A DNA stretch of 64,000 nucleotides, from NCBI GenBank assembly GCA_023461275.1, contig JAEYMI010000081.1:1-64000 (forward strand). Direction: 5' to 3'. This stretch comes from Actinomycetes bacterium (GTDB taxonomy: Bacteria > Actinomycetota > Actinomycetes > Mycobacteriales > Mycobacteriaceae). Every line of letters starts with the position of its first letter. Positions within the stretch are counted from its first letter, which is position 1. Positions 8,912 through 20,296 of the stretch are shown in pieces. The notes beneath the pieces are model-generated. The model did not search any database, was not told where the DNA came from, and saw only the letters and a program-made list of their open reading frames with translations. Position numbers and translations under genes: made by a program.

Positions 8912-9970
8912 TCAGGGTTGCAGTTCTTTGACCAGCAGCGCGCCGTCGAAGACCCCTGCCGGACGGCGGCTGGTGCCGCAGACGCCGTCGGAGTTCGCGG
9001 GTGTCTTGATGTACATCTCCTCCACCCGGGCATCGGGATCGAAGATGGTGTCCGACAATGACCCGATCTTGCGGCCGGACGGATTGCACCAGCCGTCGAG
9101 ATCGTCGGTGTTGGGCGCGCCGTTGACCGAGTTGTCGATCATCACGTAGAGCGGCCGGCCGAAGGCCTTCTCGATCTGCTCGGCGTAGGCGCGCGTGGTC
9201 TCCTCGCGGTGACGGCTGGACACGTTCAGTGCGATACCCGGTACCTGCACCCCACCGCTCTCGACCTCGCGGAGCAACCGCGCGACGTCGTCGGCAGACC
9301 GCCACGAGGCATTGCCCGCATCGAGGTAGACGGCCGTATTCTTGTTGCGGGCAAAGGTTTTCAGCGCGTACTGCAGCAACGCGAGTCGTTCGGCGCGGGC
9401 CGGCGGATCCGTCATGTCGATCATCTGCATCAACGCGTCGGGCTCGACGATGAGCACCGCGTTGTTGTCGCCGATGAGGTCGCTGACGTCGTCGACCCAC
9501 TGGCGATACGCGGTGCCATCGGGCAGCCCGCCGGCCGAATGACCGTCGAGGTCACGGTGCGGGATGTCGTAGGCGACGAGTACCGGGATCTGACCGGCGG
9601 CATGTCCGGCGTCGACGTCCCGGCGGGGCGGGAGCAGATCCGGTGACATCCATTCCGCGATCGGCGACTTCTCGAGTCGCTTCAGCGCGCCCTGCAGCGG
9701 AGCGGGCACGTAGTCCATGGCATTCGCCAGATTGCCATACCACGACGGGTTGGTGTGCAGGCTGTACGGCGCTTTCCCCGGGGCGTTGCGGGTCCGCCCG
9801 CCGGCCGCCGAGGATGACGACGAGATCGTCGAGGTCGAGTCGACCGCGGATGGTTTCGGCAACGGGAGCGGGACGTCCGCGGGTGCGGGAGTTCCGCATC
9901 CGCTTGCCGCGAGGACCATCGCGGCAACCCCGCCGACGATAGCCCGGCGCCCGAGCGTGCCCCTAACCAT
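8912..9970 (-). CDS. GH6 family beta-1,4-glycosidase lipoprotein (CslZ-like)
   Basis: A 352-aa precursor with a lipobox at Cys25 (LAASGC) and a Ser/Pro/Thr linker (about 26-62) before a GH6 fold. Family motifs are in order: YDIPHRD (Asp140), IVEPDAL (general-acid candidate Asp178), YLDAGNASW, WCNPSGRKIG and KTPANSDG. GH6 enzymes cleave beta-1,4-glucans. In Streptomyces the gene beside cslA-glxA (cslZ) is of this family and is thought to trim or release the CslA product. Start chosen at ATG 9970, which has AAGGGGG upstream; the frame continues to 9997. It converges on glxA with a 6-bp gap. Substrate is inferred from context. Confidence 0.85.
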   Translation of the reverse strand: MVRGTLGRRAIVGGVAAMVLAASGCGTPAPADVPLPLPKPSAVDSTSTISSSSSAAGGRTRNAPGKAPYSLHTNPSWYGNLANAMDYVPAPLQGALKRLEKSPIAEWMSPDLLPPRRDVDAGHAAGQIPVLVAYDIPHRDLDGHSAGGLPDGTAYRQWVDDVSDLIGDNNAVLIVEPDALMQMIDMTDPPARAERLALLQYALKTFARNKNTAVYLDAGNASWRSADDVARLLREVESGGVQVPGIALNVSSRHREETTRAYAEQIEKAFGRPLYVMIDNSVNGAPNTDDLDGWCNPSGRKIGSLSDTIFDPDARVEEMYIKTPANSDGVCGTSRRPAGVFDGALLVKELQP

Positions 9971-10078
9971 TGTTTCGCCCCCTTGCGCACACATCATCCG
10001 TTGCCATCCCCCGCGACCTGTTATACCCGCCGACGATGCGGTGCGCCGTCCGGCCCATTCCGCCGCGTCAGCCCTCGA

Positions 10079-13282
<3,204 letters not shown>

Positions 13283-13319
13283 GGTCTCTCCTCGTGCCTG
13301 ATGTTGCCTCGGCACGGGG

Positions 13320-13535
13320 ACGCGAACATCTGACGGTTCGCGCGGTACCACCCCGCTTGCGTCGTCGACAGCCGGTTGATGCGGCCGGACGACGCCTCTC
13401 GGTGATCTCCCCCGGTCGTGGTGGAACCGAAGGGATCCGCGGCTGTGTCGGGCCGCACCCGCCCGGGTCTACTGGGAGCGGGAGCCGCTCGGTTCTTCCG
13501 GGTGCTCCCCGGTGATGGCCGGATCGTCGCAGCCC
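13320..13535 (-). promoter_or_regulatory. T-box riboswitch of ileS (tRNA-Ile responsive)
   Basis: The minus-strand leader holds the conserved T-box core GGGGTGGTACCGCG at 13341-13354, whose TGGT pairs with the tRNA acceptor end, and a candidate Ile specifier codon ATC at 13514-13516 in CCGGCCATCACCGG. The order and the short stem I region resemble the characterised Mycobacterium and Nocardia ileS T-boxes, which act on translation by sequestering the Shine-Dalgarno. No terminator-like T tract follows, in keeping with translational control. Boundaries are approximate. A -10-like TACACT lies at 13538-13543. Confidence 0.9.
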
Positions 13536-13537
13536 CG

Positions 13538-13543
13538 AGTGTA
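13538..13543 (-). promoter_or_regulatory. candidate -10 element of the ileS promoter
   Basis: TACACT on the minus strand sits a few bases upstream of the inferred T-box start and within 35 bp of the upstream gene's stop. No convincing -35 was found, so the promoter is a weak call. Confidence 0.4.
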
Positions 13544-13572
13544 GCGGGCCGACCGGTGACCCGACGAATCAG

Positions 13573-14391
13573 TTAATCGTCGAGCGGTGGATGCCAATTC
13601 GGATCAAGCGGATCGAATTTGGCCTTCGGGGGTGTCGACTGCCCAGAACCGTCAGCGGTGTCGGTTCGTGACACGCCGGATGTGGAGCCTGCGGATCGGG
13701 CCGACCGGCGAATCGCCGATGTTTCGGTGTCGGCGGCGTTCTCCGGCGGAGCCGAGACGAGAGGTGATGGCCCCACCGGCGATGAGCGGGGGGTCGGCGG
13801 TGGCGGCGTGGCCCCGATGGACCGGAGATAGTCATCGAGGGACTGGTCGCGGTTGTTTCCTGCGCCGGACTGCGAGGGCGACCGTTGCGGTCGGATCGCC
13901 GACGAGTAGGTGTCCGGCGTACCGCGGGTGTCCGGACGGCGCGACATCGGCGCGGGGACATCGGAAACCACCGGAATGCGTCCCGTGTCCGCGGTGCCGT
14001 CGACGTAGGGCTGTGGTGGCACCGGGTCGTGTGCCGGGGCCTCGCGCCCGGACAACTCTTGCTCCCGGCCCGGAAAGTCCCGTGCCGGGAAGTCACGCGT
14101 GGGAGATTCTCGCCCGTGAGACTCCCACGCTGGTGCCGGATCACTTGAACGCGGCTCGTCGGTGTCGGCGTCAACGTCGTCCGCCGGCGATGAACGGTCA
14201 GATCCGACGTAGTCCGACAGGGACCGGTCGTCGGAATTGCGCCGACCTCCGACGATGTCGGCGATCAAGAACCCCAGACCGAGCAGACACACCACGATGC
14301 ACGCGATGGCCAGCCAGACCGTACCCGTGATCAGCCCGAGAACGAGCAGGACGAACCCAACCAGGGTTGCGGCAAGGGCGAGTGTCAGCAC
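13573..14391 (-). CDS. hypothetical two-helix membrane protein with long disordered tail
   Basis: The 272-aa product has two closely spaced N-terminal membrane helices (about residues 2-22 and 26-48). A charged, Pro/Ser/Asp-rich and probably disordered region follows to the C-terminus, with one short amphipathic element (QSLDDYLRSIG). No catalytic motif or known domain was recognised. It starts 29 bp after wag31 in the same direction and is probably co-transcribed with it, which suggests, without proving, a role in polar growth or envelope assembly. The tail contains repeats of the type PTRDFPARDFPGRE. The start is the first ATG after a hydrophobic-domain-compatible N-terminus. Confidence 0.6.
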   Translation of the reverse strand: MLTLALAATLVGFVLLVLGLITGTVWLAIACIVVCLLGLGFLIADIVGGRRNSDDRSLSDYVGSDRSSPADDVDADTDEPRSSDPAPAWESHGRESPTRDFPARDFPGREQELSGREAPAHDPVPPQPYVDGTADTGRIPVVSDVPAPMSRRPDTRGTPDTYSSAIRPQRSPSQSGAGNNRDQSLDDYLRSIGATPPPPTPRSSPVGPSPLVSAPPENAADTETSAIRRSARSAGSTSGVSRTDTADGSGQSTPPKAKFDPLDPNWHPPLDD

Positions 14392-14420
14392 CGAAGACCT
14401 CTGGTGGGCTGTCCGGGCAA

Positions 14421-15245
14421 TCAGCTCGGCGAGTAGCTCTGGAACCCGCCACTACCGGGATCGGACGAGAAGGACGAGTCGTTGCGACCGCCGCTCTCGA
14501 CCGGTGCGGCAGAACCACGCTGTTGCAGCTCCTCGAGCTGCGACTCCAGGTAGGTCTTGAGACGCGTCCGGTACTCACGCTCGAACGTCTTGAGCTGTTC
14601 GATGCGGCCTTCCAGCACAGTTCGCTGCTGGTTGATGGTGCCCATGATCTCGCTGTGCTTGCGCTCGGCGTCGCTCTGCAGGGCCTCGGCACGCTCCTGG
14701 GCCTGACGGACCTGGGCTTCCGAGCGGGTCTGCGAGTCGGCCAGGATGGCCTCCGCGCGCTGACGCGCGTCGGTCAGCATGCCGTCGCTCTTGGCCTGCG
14801 CCTCGGACACCATTGCATCGGCGCGTGCCTTGGCGTCGGCGACCAGCGAATCGGCCTCCTGGCGAGAGGTGCTGGTCAGCCGGTCTGCGGTGTCCTGCGC
14901 AAGTGCGAGCACACGTGCGGCACGCACGTTGGCGTCGTCGTCGGAGGGAGCCGCGGCGACCGGCGCGGGAGGCGGCGTCGGAGTCTCCACCGCGGCGAAC
15001 GCCTGGGTGCGCTGCTCCTCAGCCGGAGCTGACGTCGGCGCGGAAGCACTCGAACGCGCGTCGGACAGCTCGCCTTCGAGCTCCTCGACACGCTGTTTGA
15101 GGTCGGAGTTCTCTTCGATGAGCCGAGCCAGTTCAGCCTCGACGAAATCAAGGAACTGATCGACCTCATCCTCGTTGTAGCCGCGTTTACCGATGGGCGG
15201 TTTGCTGAACGCGACGTTGTGCACATCAGCTGGTGTCAGCCGCAT
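14421..15245 (-). CDS. wag31: Wag31/DivIVA polar growth scaffold
   Basis: A 274-aa DivIVA-family protein that marks the cell poles and recruits the elongation machinery in mycolata. The N-terminal membrane-binding domain is clear (MRLTPADVHNVAFSKPP, then GYNEDEVDQFLDFVEAEL). A coiled coil (about residues 35-70), a Pro/Ala-rich linker and a second long coiled coil rich in QAKSD and QTRSEAQ heptads (about 120-235) follow. It is the last classical gene of the dcw block, separated from yggT by 270 bp, so it probably has its own promoter. In mycobacteria it is phosphorylated by PknA/B; no such site is claimed here. Confidence 0.95.
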   Translation of the reverse strand: MRLTPADVHNVAFSKPPIGKRGYNEDEVDQFLDFVEAELARLIEENSDLKQRVEELEGELSDARSSASAPTSAPAEEQRTQAFAAVETPTPPPAPVAAAPSDDDANVRAARVLALAQDTADRLTSTSRQEADSLVADAKARADAMVSEAQAKSDGMLTDARQRAEAILADSQTRSEAQVRQAQERAEALQSDAERKHSEIMGTINQQRTVLEGRIEQLKTFEREYRTRLKTYLESQLEELQQRGSAAPVESGGRNDSSFSSDPGSGGFQSYSPS

Positions 15246-15350
15246 GTCGGTCCCCTCAATGGTTGTTGGCGCTTTTGTCTTCAGTTGGTGGGTCGATCAG
15301 TCTGCACGAACTTTGCTACAGGCTGGCCAATTCATTCATACCAGTAGAAA

Positions 15351-15374
15351 ATTGTAACTGGCGTCCCATCCTGT
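15351..15374 (-). promoter_or_regulatory. candidate wag31 promoter
   Basis: The 270-bp yggT-wag31 gap is noticeably AT-richer than its surroundings. Its best SigA-like match on the minus strand is TACAAT (15351-15356) with an upstream TGTGAC at about 16 bp spacing, which would give a leader of about 100 nt. No hairpin or terminator was seen in the gap. Confidence 0.3.
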
Positions 15375-15515
15375 CACATCTGAACCGCTTGTTGCATGGC
15401 ACCGATGCAGTGTCGCAATCAAACAGTCACTCAATGATGACATCCAACGGTAGACCAATACGAGGGTGCGATGACAACCACACGTCTTGAGATCATTCGA
15501 CACCCGGCGTTCACG

Positions 15516-15836
15516 TCACGCTCCGACCAGCGCGGCGGTCGCACTGTTGCGGGCCAGTGAGCTGACGATCTGCATGGCGATCAGGACCACGATCATCACG
15601 ATCATCAGCGAGAGGTCGAGTCGAACCGGGCCGAGCGGGATCGGCGGCAGCACGCGCCGAAGGGCCTTGATGGGCGGGTCGGTCGCGGTGAACACCACTT
15701 CGATGATCACCACGGCCACACCGGTCGGCCGCCACTCGCGGGCGAAGGTCCGCACCAACTCGACGACGAGGCGGGCCAACAGCAGCAGCCAGTAGATGAA
15801 CAGAAGGTAGTAGAGGATCTGGAGCAGAATCGTCAC
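15516..15836 (-). CDS. YggT family membrane protein
   Basis: A 106-aa protein with two membrane-associated segments (about residues 4-26 and 75-98) around the family phrase FTATDPPIKALRRVLPPI with its conserved DP and RRVLPP. YggT proteins occur next to sepF and divIVA in many Gram-positives and are thought to help division or envelope homeostasis; the biochemical role is unknown. It follows sepF by 58 bp on the same strand, matching the Rv2147c-Rv2146c order of M. tuberculosis. Confidence 0.88.
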   Translation of the reverse strand: MTILLQILYYLLFIYWLLLLARLVVELVRTFAREWRPTGVAVVIIEVVFTATDPPIKALRRVLPPIPLGPVRLDLSLMIVMIVVLIAMQIVSSLARNSATAALVGA

Positions 15837-15894
15837 GGATCAAGATTGCCTGACGTCGCGCCCGGCCGCCCACACGGGTTGGCCGGTCGCGGAG

Positions 15895-16611
15895 TCAGCT
15901 GTGGTTGTAGAAACCGGTTTCGGCGATCTTGCGACGATCCTCCGGCGAGACATCGATGTCGGCCGGCGAAAGCAGGAAGACCTTGGTGGCAACCTTGTCG
16001 AACGAACCGCGAAGGGCGAAGGCCAGACCGGCCGCGAAGTCGACAAGGCGCTTGGCGTCGTCGTTGCTCATGTCGACGAGATCCATGATGACCGGACTCC
16101 CGTCGCGGAAGCGTTCACCGATGGTCCGGGCCTCGCCGTAATCCGACGGCCGCAGCGTGGTGATCTTGTGCAGTGGGCCGTCGGCGAAGACGCGCTCGAG
16201 CTCTGCGCGCTGCTCGGTGTGACCTCCCTGACGGACCGAACCGGAAGCCCGGATTCCCGAGGGCCGCAACGGTTCCAGCCGCGCGCCACCGGCCGGCCGC
16301 ATCCGGTCGACGGACTCTGCGACGTGGCGACCGCCGCCGGCATAGGCGTACTCCGGTACAGCCTCGTAGGCGGCTTCTTCATACGCGTACTCGGCATCCC
16401 GGTATCCGCCGTCGGCGTAGCCGGGCTCGGCGTAGCGGGACTCCCGTAGAGAGTTGTCGCGGAAGGAGCTCTCCCCGTAGTAGTCGTCACGGTAGGCACG
16501 CTCACGCGACACCGAACGGACCGGCGCACCCGGCTCCTCGAGGTAGTCGTCCTCGTAGTCACTCGGAGGCACCATGCCGAAATACGCCTTGAACTTCTGC
16601 ATCGTGGTCAC
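15895..16611 (-). CDS. sepF: SepF cell-division protein
   Basis: A 238-aa FtsZ-associated membrane anchor. It has the N-terminal amphipathic membrane-targeting helix (MQKFKAYFGMVP), then an acidic, Tyr- and Arg-rich flexible linker (about residues 17-125) with repeated RDDYYGESS/DAEYAYEE-type stretches. The conserved globular SepF domain occupies about 140-238, with GSPVIMDLVDMSNDDAKRLV and FLLSPADIDVSPEDR. In mycobacteria SepF is essential and tethers FtsZ to the membrane. The GTG at 16611 has AGAGG upstream; an ATG at 16602 is also possible. Confidence 0.93.
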   Translation of the reverse strand: MTTMQKFKAYFGMVPPSDYEDDYLEEPGAPVRSVSRERAYRDDYYGESSFRDNSLRESRYAEPGYADGGYRDAEYAYEEAAYEAVPEYAYAGGGRHVAESVDRMRPAGGARLEPLRPSGIRASGSVRQGGHTEQRAELERVFADGPLHKITTLRPSDYGEARTIGERFRDGSPVIMDLVDMSNDDAKRLVDFAAGLAFALRGSFDKVATKVFLLSPADIDVSPEDRRKIAETGFYNHS

Positions 16612-16701
16612 TGCTGGCCTCTTTCGTTGTTCGACGTCGACGTGGTGCTCGTGGTGTTGCTGGTCTGAGAGTGTCGCTTGGTTCTCATGTGACGAATGTG
16701 A

Positions 16702-17448
16702 TTAGTGAGAGATTAGCGGCCGGGGACCCATGATCGCGGTACCGACACGCACGCATGTCGAACCGTGCGCAACCGCTTCCTCGAGGTCGCCGGACATGCC
16801 TGCGGAGAACACCGACGCCCCGGGATGATCGACGATGAAGCCACTCCGGATCTCCTGCGCCCGCGCCATCCAATCGGCGGGCGAACCCTCCACCGGCGCG
16901 ATCACCATCAGGCCCCGCAGCTCGAGTCCCGCCGACGCGTCCACGCGCTCGGCCAAAGCCGGCAGCTCGTCGATGAGGACACCGCCGCGATGGGGATCGC
17001 CGTCCAAACTCACCTGCAGCAACACCCCCAGCGGATCGGTCCGACGATGATCGTCAAGGGCCTCGACGCTTGCCCTCGACAGCACGTCGACCACCTTGTC
17101 CCGGTCGACCGAATGCACGGTGCGCGCCCACTCGGCGATACCACGCGCCTTCTTGGACTGGACCGAACCGATCATGTCGAAGTGCAGACCTGTTGCCTCA
17201 CCGGCGATCTCGCGCACCTGCGCCACCTTCCAGCCGGCCTCGGGTTCGCGGGACTCGCCGAAGTCGCGCACCCCCAAGGAGATCAGGCGCACCACGTCGG
17301 CCGCGGGGAAGAACTTGGTGACCACCAGCAGATCGACGTCATCGGCCGGTCGGCCGGCGGCTCGAACAGCATCGGCCAGCCGGGCCTGCACAGCGATCAG
17401 ACGTCGTCGGAGGTCAGCAGTCCGGTCATCGATCGTGTCATCCGTCAT
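16702..17448 (-). CDS. YggS/PROSC-type PLP-binding homeostasis protein
   Basis: A 248-aa pyridoxal-phosphate carrier of the YggS/PLPBP family. The PLP lysine lies in LLVVTKFFPA (about Lys48), and the phosphate-binding region includes GLELRGLMVIAP and a terminal VRVGTAIMG. These single-domain TIM barrels help maintain intracellular PLP and amino-acid balance and have no known catalysis. The start overlaps the end of pgeF by 11 bp, so the pair is translationally coupled, as in the ftsZ-pgeF-yggS-sepF order of other actinobacteria. Confidence 0.92.
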   Translation of the reverse strand: MTDDTIDDRTADLRRRLIAVQARLADAVRAAGRPADDVDLLVVTKFFPAADVVRLISLGVRDFGESREPEAGWKVAQVREIAGEATGLHFDMIGSVQSKKARGIAEWARTVHSVDRDKVVDVLSRASVEALDDHRRTDPLGVLLQVSLDGDPHRGGVLIDELPALAERVDASAGLELRGLMVIAPVEGSPADWMARAQEIRSGFIVDHPGASVFSAGMSGDLEEAVAHGSTCVRVGTAIMGPRPLISH

Positions 17449-18172
17449 CGCCGTCGTGTCCCGTCGCGTCCATCCAGATCACCGACGCCAGGCGGCCGGT
17501 CGGCGCCGCGCGTCGGTGACTGAACAGCTCGGTGTCGGACATGGTGCACCGCGGATCCTCGGCGACCGCGGCGATTCCGGCGGCCAGCAGTTGTCGGCGC
17601 AGACCGGCATGCAGGTCGATACCCGAGGTGCCCTTATCGGTGACACATGCGCTCCCGGGCAGGTGTTCCTCGACATCACGTTGCATGTGTGGTGGCACCT
17701 CGTATCGACGCCCACTGGCCGAGGGACCGAGGAATGCCCCGATGCGTTCCGGCGCGGCGCCGAGTTCGACCATCACACGCAGGGTTTCGCCGATGATCCC
17801 GATTCGCGCACCGACCCGGCCCGCGTGGACGCCGGCGATCACACCTGCCTCATCGTCGCTCAGCAGTACCGGCACGCAGTCGGCGGTCAGTACCGCCAAC
17901 GCGACGCCGGGCACCGCCGTGACGAGTGCATCGCTGGCCGGAATCGGCGTGGTCCTCGGCCCGTCGACGACGGCGACGTTTCGGCTGTGGATCTGTTCCA
18001 TCCAGATCAGATGGTCGTCGTCGACACCGATCTGTGTGGCGAGTCGATGCCGGTTGGCGGCAACGGCTTTCGGATCATCGCCGACGTGATCACCGAGGTT
18101 GAACGACGCATATGGCGGTGCGGACACCCCACCTGACCGTGTGGTGACCACCCGACGCACACGAACAGTCAT
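17438..18172 (-). CDS. pgeF: peptidoglycan editing factor PgeF (YfiH, laccase domain)
   Basis: A 244-aa protein of the YfiH/multicopper polyphenol oxidase fold family. Family features are SAPPYASFNLGDHVGDDP near the N-terminus, then TADCVPVLLSD and GVHAGRVGAR, with conserved Cys and His residues for the zinc or copper site, and IWMEQIHS upstream. In E. coli PgeF removes wrongly incorporated L-Ser from muropeptides. It lies 40 bp behind ftsZ, fitting a role linked to wall synthesis. The physiological substrate in actinobacteria is not established. Confidence 0.9.
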   Translation of the reverse strand: MTVRVRRVVTTRSGGVSAPPYASFNLGDHVGDDPKAVAANRHRLATQIGVDDDHLIWMEQIHSRNVAVVDGPRTTPIPASDALVTAVPGVALAVLTADCVPVLLSDDEAGVIAGVHAGRVGARIGIIGETLRVMVELGAAPERIGAFLGPSASGRRYEVPPHMQRDVEEHLPGSACVTDKGTSGIDLHAGLRRQLLAAGIAAVAEDPRCTMSDTELFSHRRAAPTGRLASVIWMDATGHDGDDG

Positions 18173-18212
18173 CGCCCCTCGGTGTCCCTGTTCCTCGGTG
18201 TTCTCGAACCGG

Positions 18213-19379
18213 TCAGCGTTTCATGAACGACGGCACGTCGACGTCATCGTCGTCGAGTGTGACGCTGTTGCGGCGCGGCCGCTCGGCCGGCTCGGCGAAC
18301 GGATCGCTTTTGGCAGAAGGCATCTGGCCGAACAGCGGATCACTCTTCTCCGGCGTCGAGACCGCACCCGCCTGACCGGGCTCCACCGCACTCCGGCCAA
18401 CCGCGGCGGGTACCTCGGTCCGCTTGCGCGGTGCGCCACCGTCGAATCCGGCGGCGATCACCGTGACACGCACCTCGTCACCGAGGTTGTCGTCAATGAC
18501 CGTACCGAAGATGATGTTGGCGTCCTCGTGGGCCGCTTCCTGCACCTGGGTCGCGGCGTTGTGGATTTCGAACAAGCCGAGGTCGCTGCCACCGGCGATC
18601 GAAATCAGCACTCCGCGAGCACCTTCCATCGAGGCCTCGAGCAGCGGCGAGTTGATCGCGGACTCCGCGGCCTTGCGCGCCCGCTCCTCGCCGCGAGCCG
18701 ATCCGATGCCCATCAGCGCCGACCCGGCGTCACTCATCACGCCCTTGACGTCGGCGAAGTCGACGTTGATCAGGCCCGGGGTGGTGATCAGGTCGGTGAT
18801 GCCCTGCACGCCGTTGAGGAGAACCTCGTCCGCGCTGCGGAATGCGTCCATCAACGTGACCTGGGCGTCGCCGAGCTGCAGCAGCCGGTCGTTCGGGATG
18901 ACGATCAGCGTGTCGCAGGATTCGCGCAGTGAGGTGATACCCGCTTCGGCATGTCCCCCACGACGTTTGCCCTCGAACGAGAACGGTCGCGTGACGACGC
19001 CGACGGTGAGTGCACCGAGCTTGCGCGCGATCGTCGCCACCACCGGCGCGCCGCCGGTACCGGTACCGCCGCCCTCACCGGCCGTCACGAAGACCATGTC
19101 GGCGCCCTTGAGGAGTTCCTCGATCTCGTCGCGGGCGTCCTCGGCGGCCCGACGGCCGACCTCCGGATCGGCACCGGCGCCGAGACCACGGGTGGAGTCG
19201 CGACCGATGTCGAGTTTGACGTCGGCGTCACTCATCAGCAGAGCCTGGGCGTCGGTGTTGATCGCAATGAACTCAACACCTTTGAGTCCCTGCTCGATCA
19301 TCCGGTTGACAGCGTTCACGCCGCCGCCGCCGATGCCGACAACCTTGATCACTGCCAGGTAGTTGTGCGGTGGCGTCAT
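18213..19379 (-). CDS. ftsZ: FtsZ cell-division GTPase
   Basis: A 388-aa tubulin homologue that forms the cytokinetic ring. The nucleotide-binding GGGTGTG motif is at 103-109, the T7 loop NVDFADVK follows, and RESCDTLIVIPNDRLL is conserved. The C-terminal tail ends VDVPSFMKR, the peptide that binds SepF and FtsW in actinobacteria. One unusual variation is KRRGGHAEAGI where many homologues read KRRxxQAxxGI. A strong GAGGAAGG precedes the ATG. A 220-bp gap with a conspicuous inverted repeat separates it from ftsQ, so it probably has a promoter of its own. Confidence 0.97.
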   Translation of the reverse strand: MTPPHNYLAVIKVVGIGGGGVNAVNRMIEQGLKGVEFIAINTDAQALLMSDADVKLDIGRDSTRGLGAGADPEVGRRAAEDARDEIEELLKGADMVFVTAGEGGGTGTGGAPVVATIARKLGALTVGVVTRPFSFEGKRRGGHAEAGITSLRESCDTLIVIPNDRLLQLGDAQVTLMDAFRSADEVLLNGVQGITDLITTPGLINVDFADVKGVMSDAGSALMGIGSARGEERARKAAESAINSPLLEASMEGARGVLISIAGGSDLGLFEIHNAATQVQEAAHEDANIIFGTVIDDNLGDEVRVTVIAAGFDGGAPRKRTEVPAAVGRSAVEPGQAGAVSTPEKSDPLFGQMPSAKSDPFAEPAERPRRNSVTLDDDDVDVPSFMKR

Positions 19380-19405
19380 GTGCCCGCCTTCCTCGTTCGA
19401 GCCGG

Positions 19406-19436
19406 AACTCTAAACCTGAACCATAGATTTAGAGTT
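19406..19436. promoter_or_regulatory. perfect 9-bp inverted repeat upstream of ftsZ
   Basis: AACTCTAAA (19406-19414) and TTTAGAGTT (19428-19436) form a perfect inverted repeat with a 13-bp spacer, 27 bp upstream of the ftsZ ATG. On the minus strand it is preceded by a TTGACA-like element. It may be an operator or an mRNA hairpin in the ftsZ leader; no -10 at good spacing was found, so which one is open. Confidence 0.45.
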
Positions 19437-19600
19437 ATGTCAAGTAGTTCGATGGGCATGACGCTAGGCAGGAAAACCGCTGTGGGCCAGCATGTGCGCG
19501 GCGTGTCGTGCAGATCTACGGGATAAACACCCGAATCCGATCCGATGTCTCCATCAGAACTCGAGACCCGGGCCCAGACCCGGTTGGAGTGACGGCCGGT

Positions 19601-20296
19601 TCAGCGATAGGCGGGGAACTCGGGGCTCGACACGTTGAAGACCGTCGCGTCGCGGCCGAGCAGTGTGGTGAGCGTTCGCGCTTTCTCGTCACCGCGATCG
19701 GCGTCGCCCCAGACGACGGTCTTGTTGCCCTTCAACCTGAACTCGATGTCCACCGGTGACGACGCGGATACCCGGATCAGCTCGCGCGCGATGGGCTCGG
19801 GCAGACCGGCCACGGCCGCCATCGACGCCCGCGTGGTGGGGTCGGATGGATTCGGGTTGGGTGTGACGAGTTCGGGCAGCTTCGCCACTTCCGGGGGAAT
19901 ACCCTGCGCGCGATCGAAGGTCAGGTAGCCGACTCCCGAGCGGTCGAGCACATGGACCTTGTCGCCGTCACGAACGACCGCGACCGGCACACGCTCGGTG
20001 ACCGTGATGGTCAACGACGACGGATAACTTCGTTGCACCCGTGCGGACTCGACCGACGGGATCGCCGCGACGCGGGTCGCTACCTCACGGGTATCCACTT
20101 GCAGCAGTGGGGTGCCCGCCGGAACCTGCGCCGCGGCGACGATCTGATCGGTGGGCACCGCGCGGTTGGCGACCACATCGGTCGAGCGAACCGACATCAG
20201 CGGGGTCAGATACGCGACCAGACCCAGACCGACGATCACGACGATCGCGGCGGCTGCGACGGCGAGCATGCGAACGCCGCGACGCGGGGTGCTCAC
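19601..20296 (-). CDS. ftsQ: FtsQ/DivIB division protein
   Basis: A 231-aa bitopic membrane protein of the divisome. A short basic cytoplasmic N-terminus and one membrane helix (about residues 8-30) are followed by the extracytoplasmic POTRA domain (about 34-105, with SVRSTDVVANRAVPTDQI and SVESARVQRSYPSSLTI) and the beta domain. It connects FtsL/FtsB and FtsW/FtsI at the septum. The GTG start overlaps the murC stop by 4 bp (GTGA). The N-terminal cytoplasmic part is short compared with the M. tuberculosis protein. Confidence 0.9.
   Translation of the reverse strand: MSTPRRGVRMLAVAAAAIVVIVGLGLVAYLTPLMSVRSTDVVANRAVPTDQIVAAAQVPAGTPLLQVDTREVATRVAAIPSVESARVQRSYPSSLTITVTERVPVAVVRDGDKVHVLDRSGVGYLTFDRAQGIPPEVAKLPELVTPNPNPSDPTTRASMAAVAGLPEPIARELIRVSASSPVDIEFRLKGNKTVVWGDADRGDEKARTLTTLLGRDATVFNVSSPEFPAYR

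Noticed and set aside
13283..13572. Intrinsic terminator in the ileS leader
   Set aside because: Hairpins exist, but no T tract follows; the T-box core and the ileS start nearby fit translational control better.
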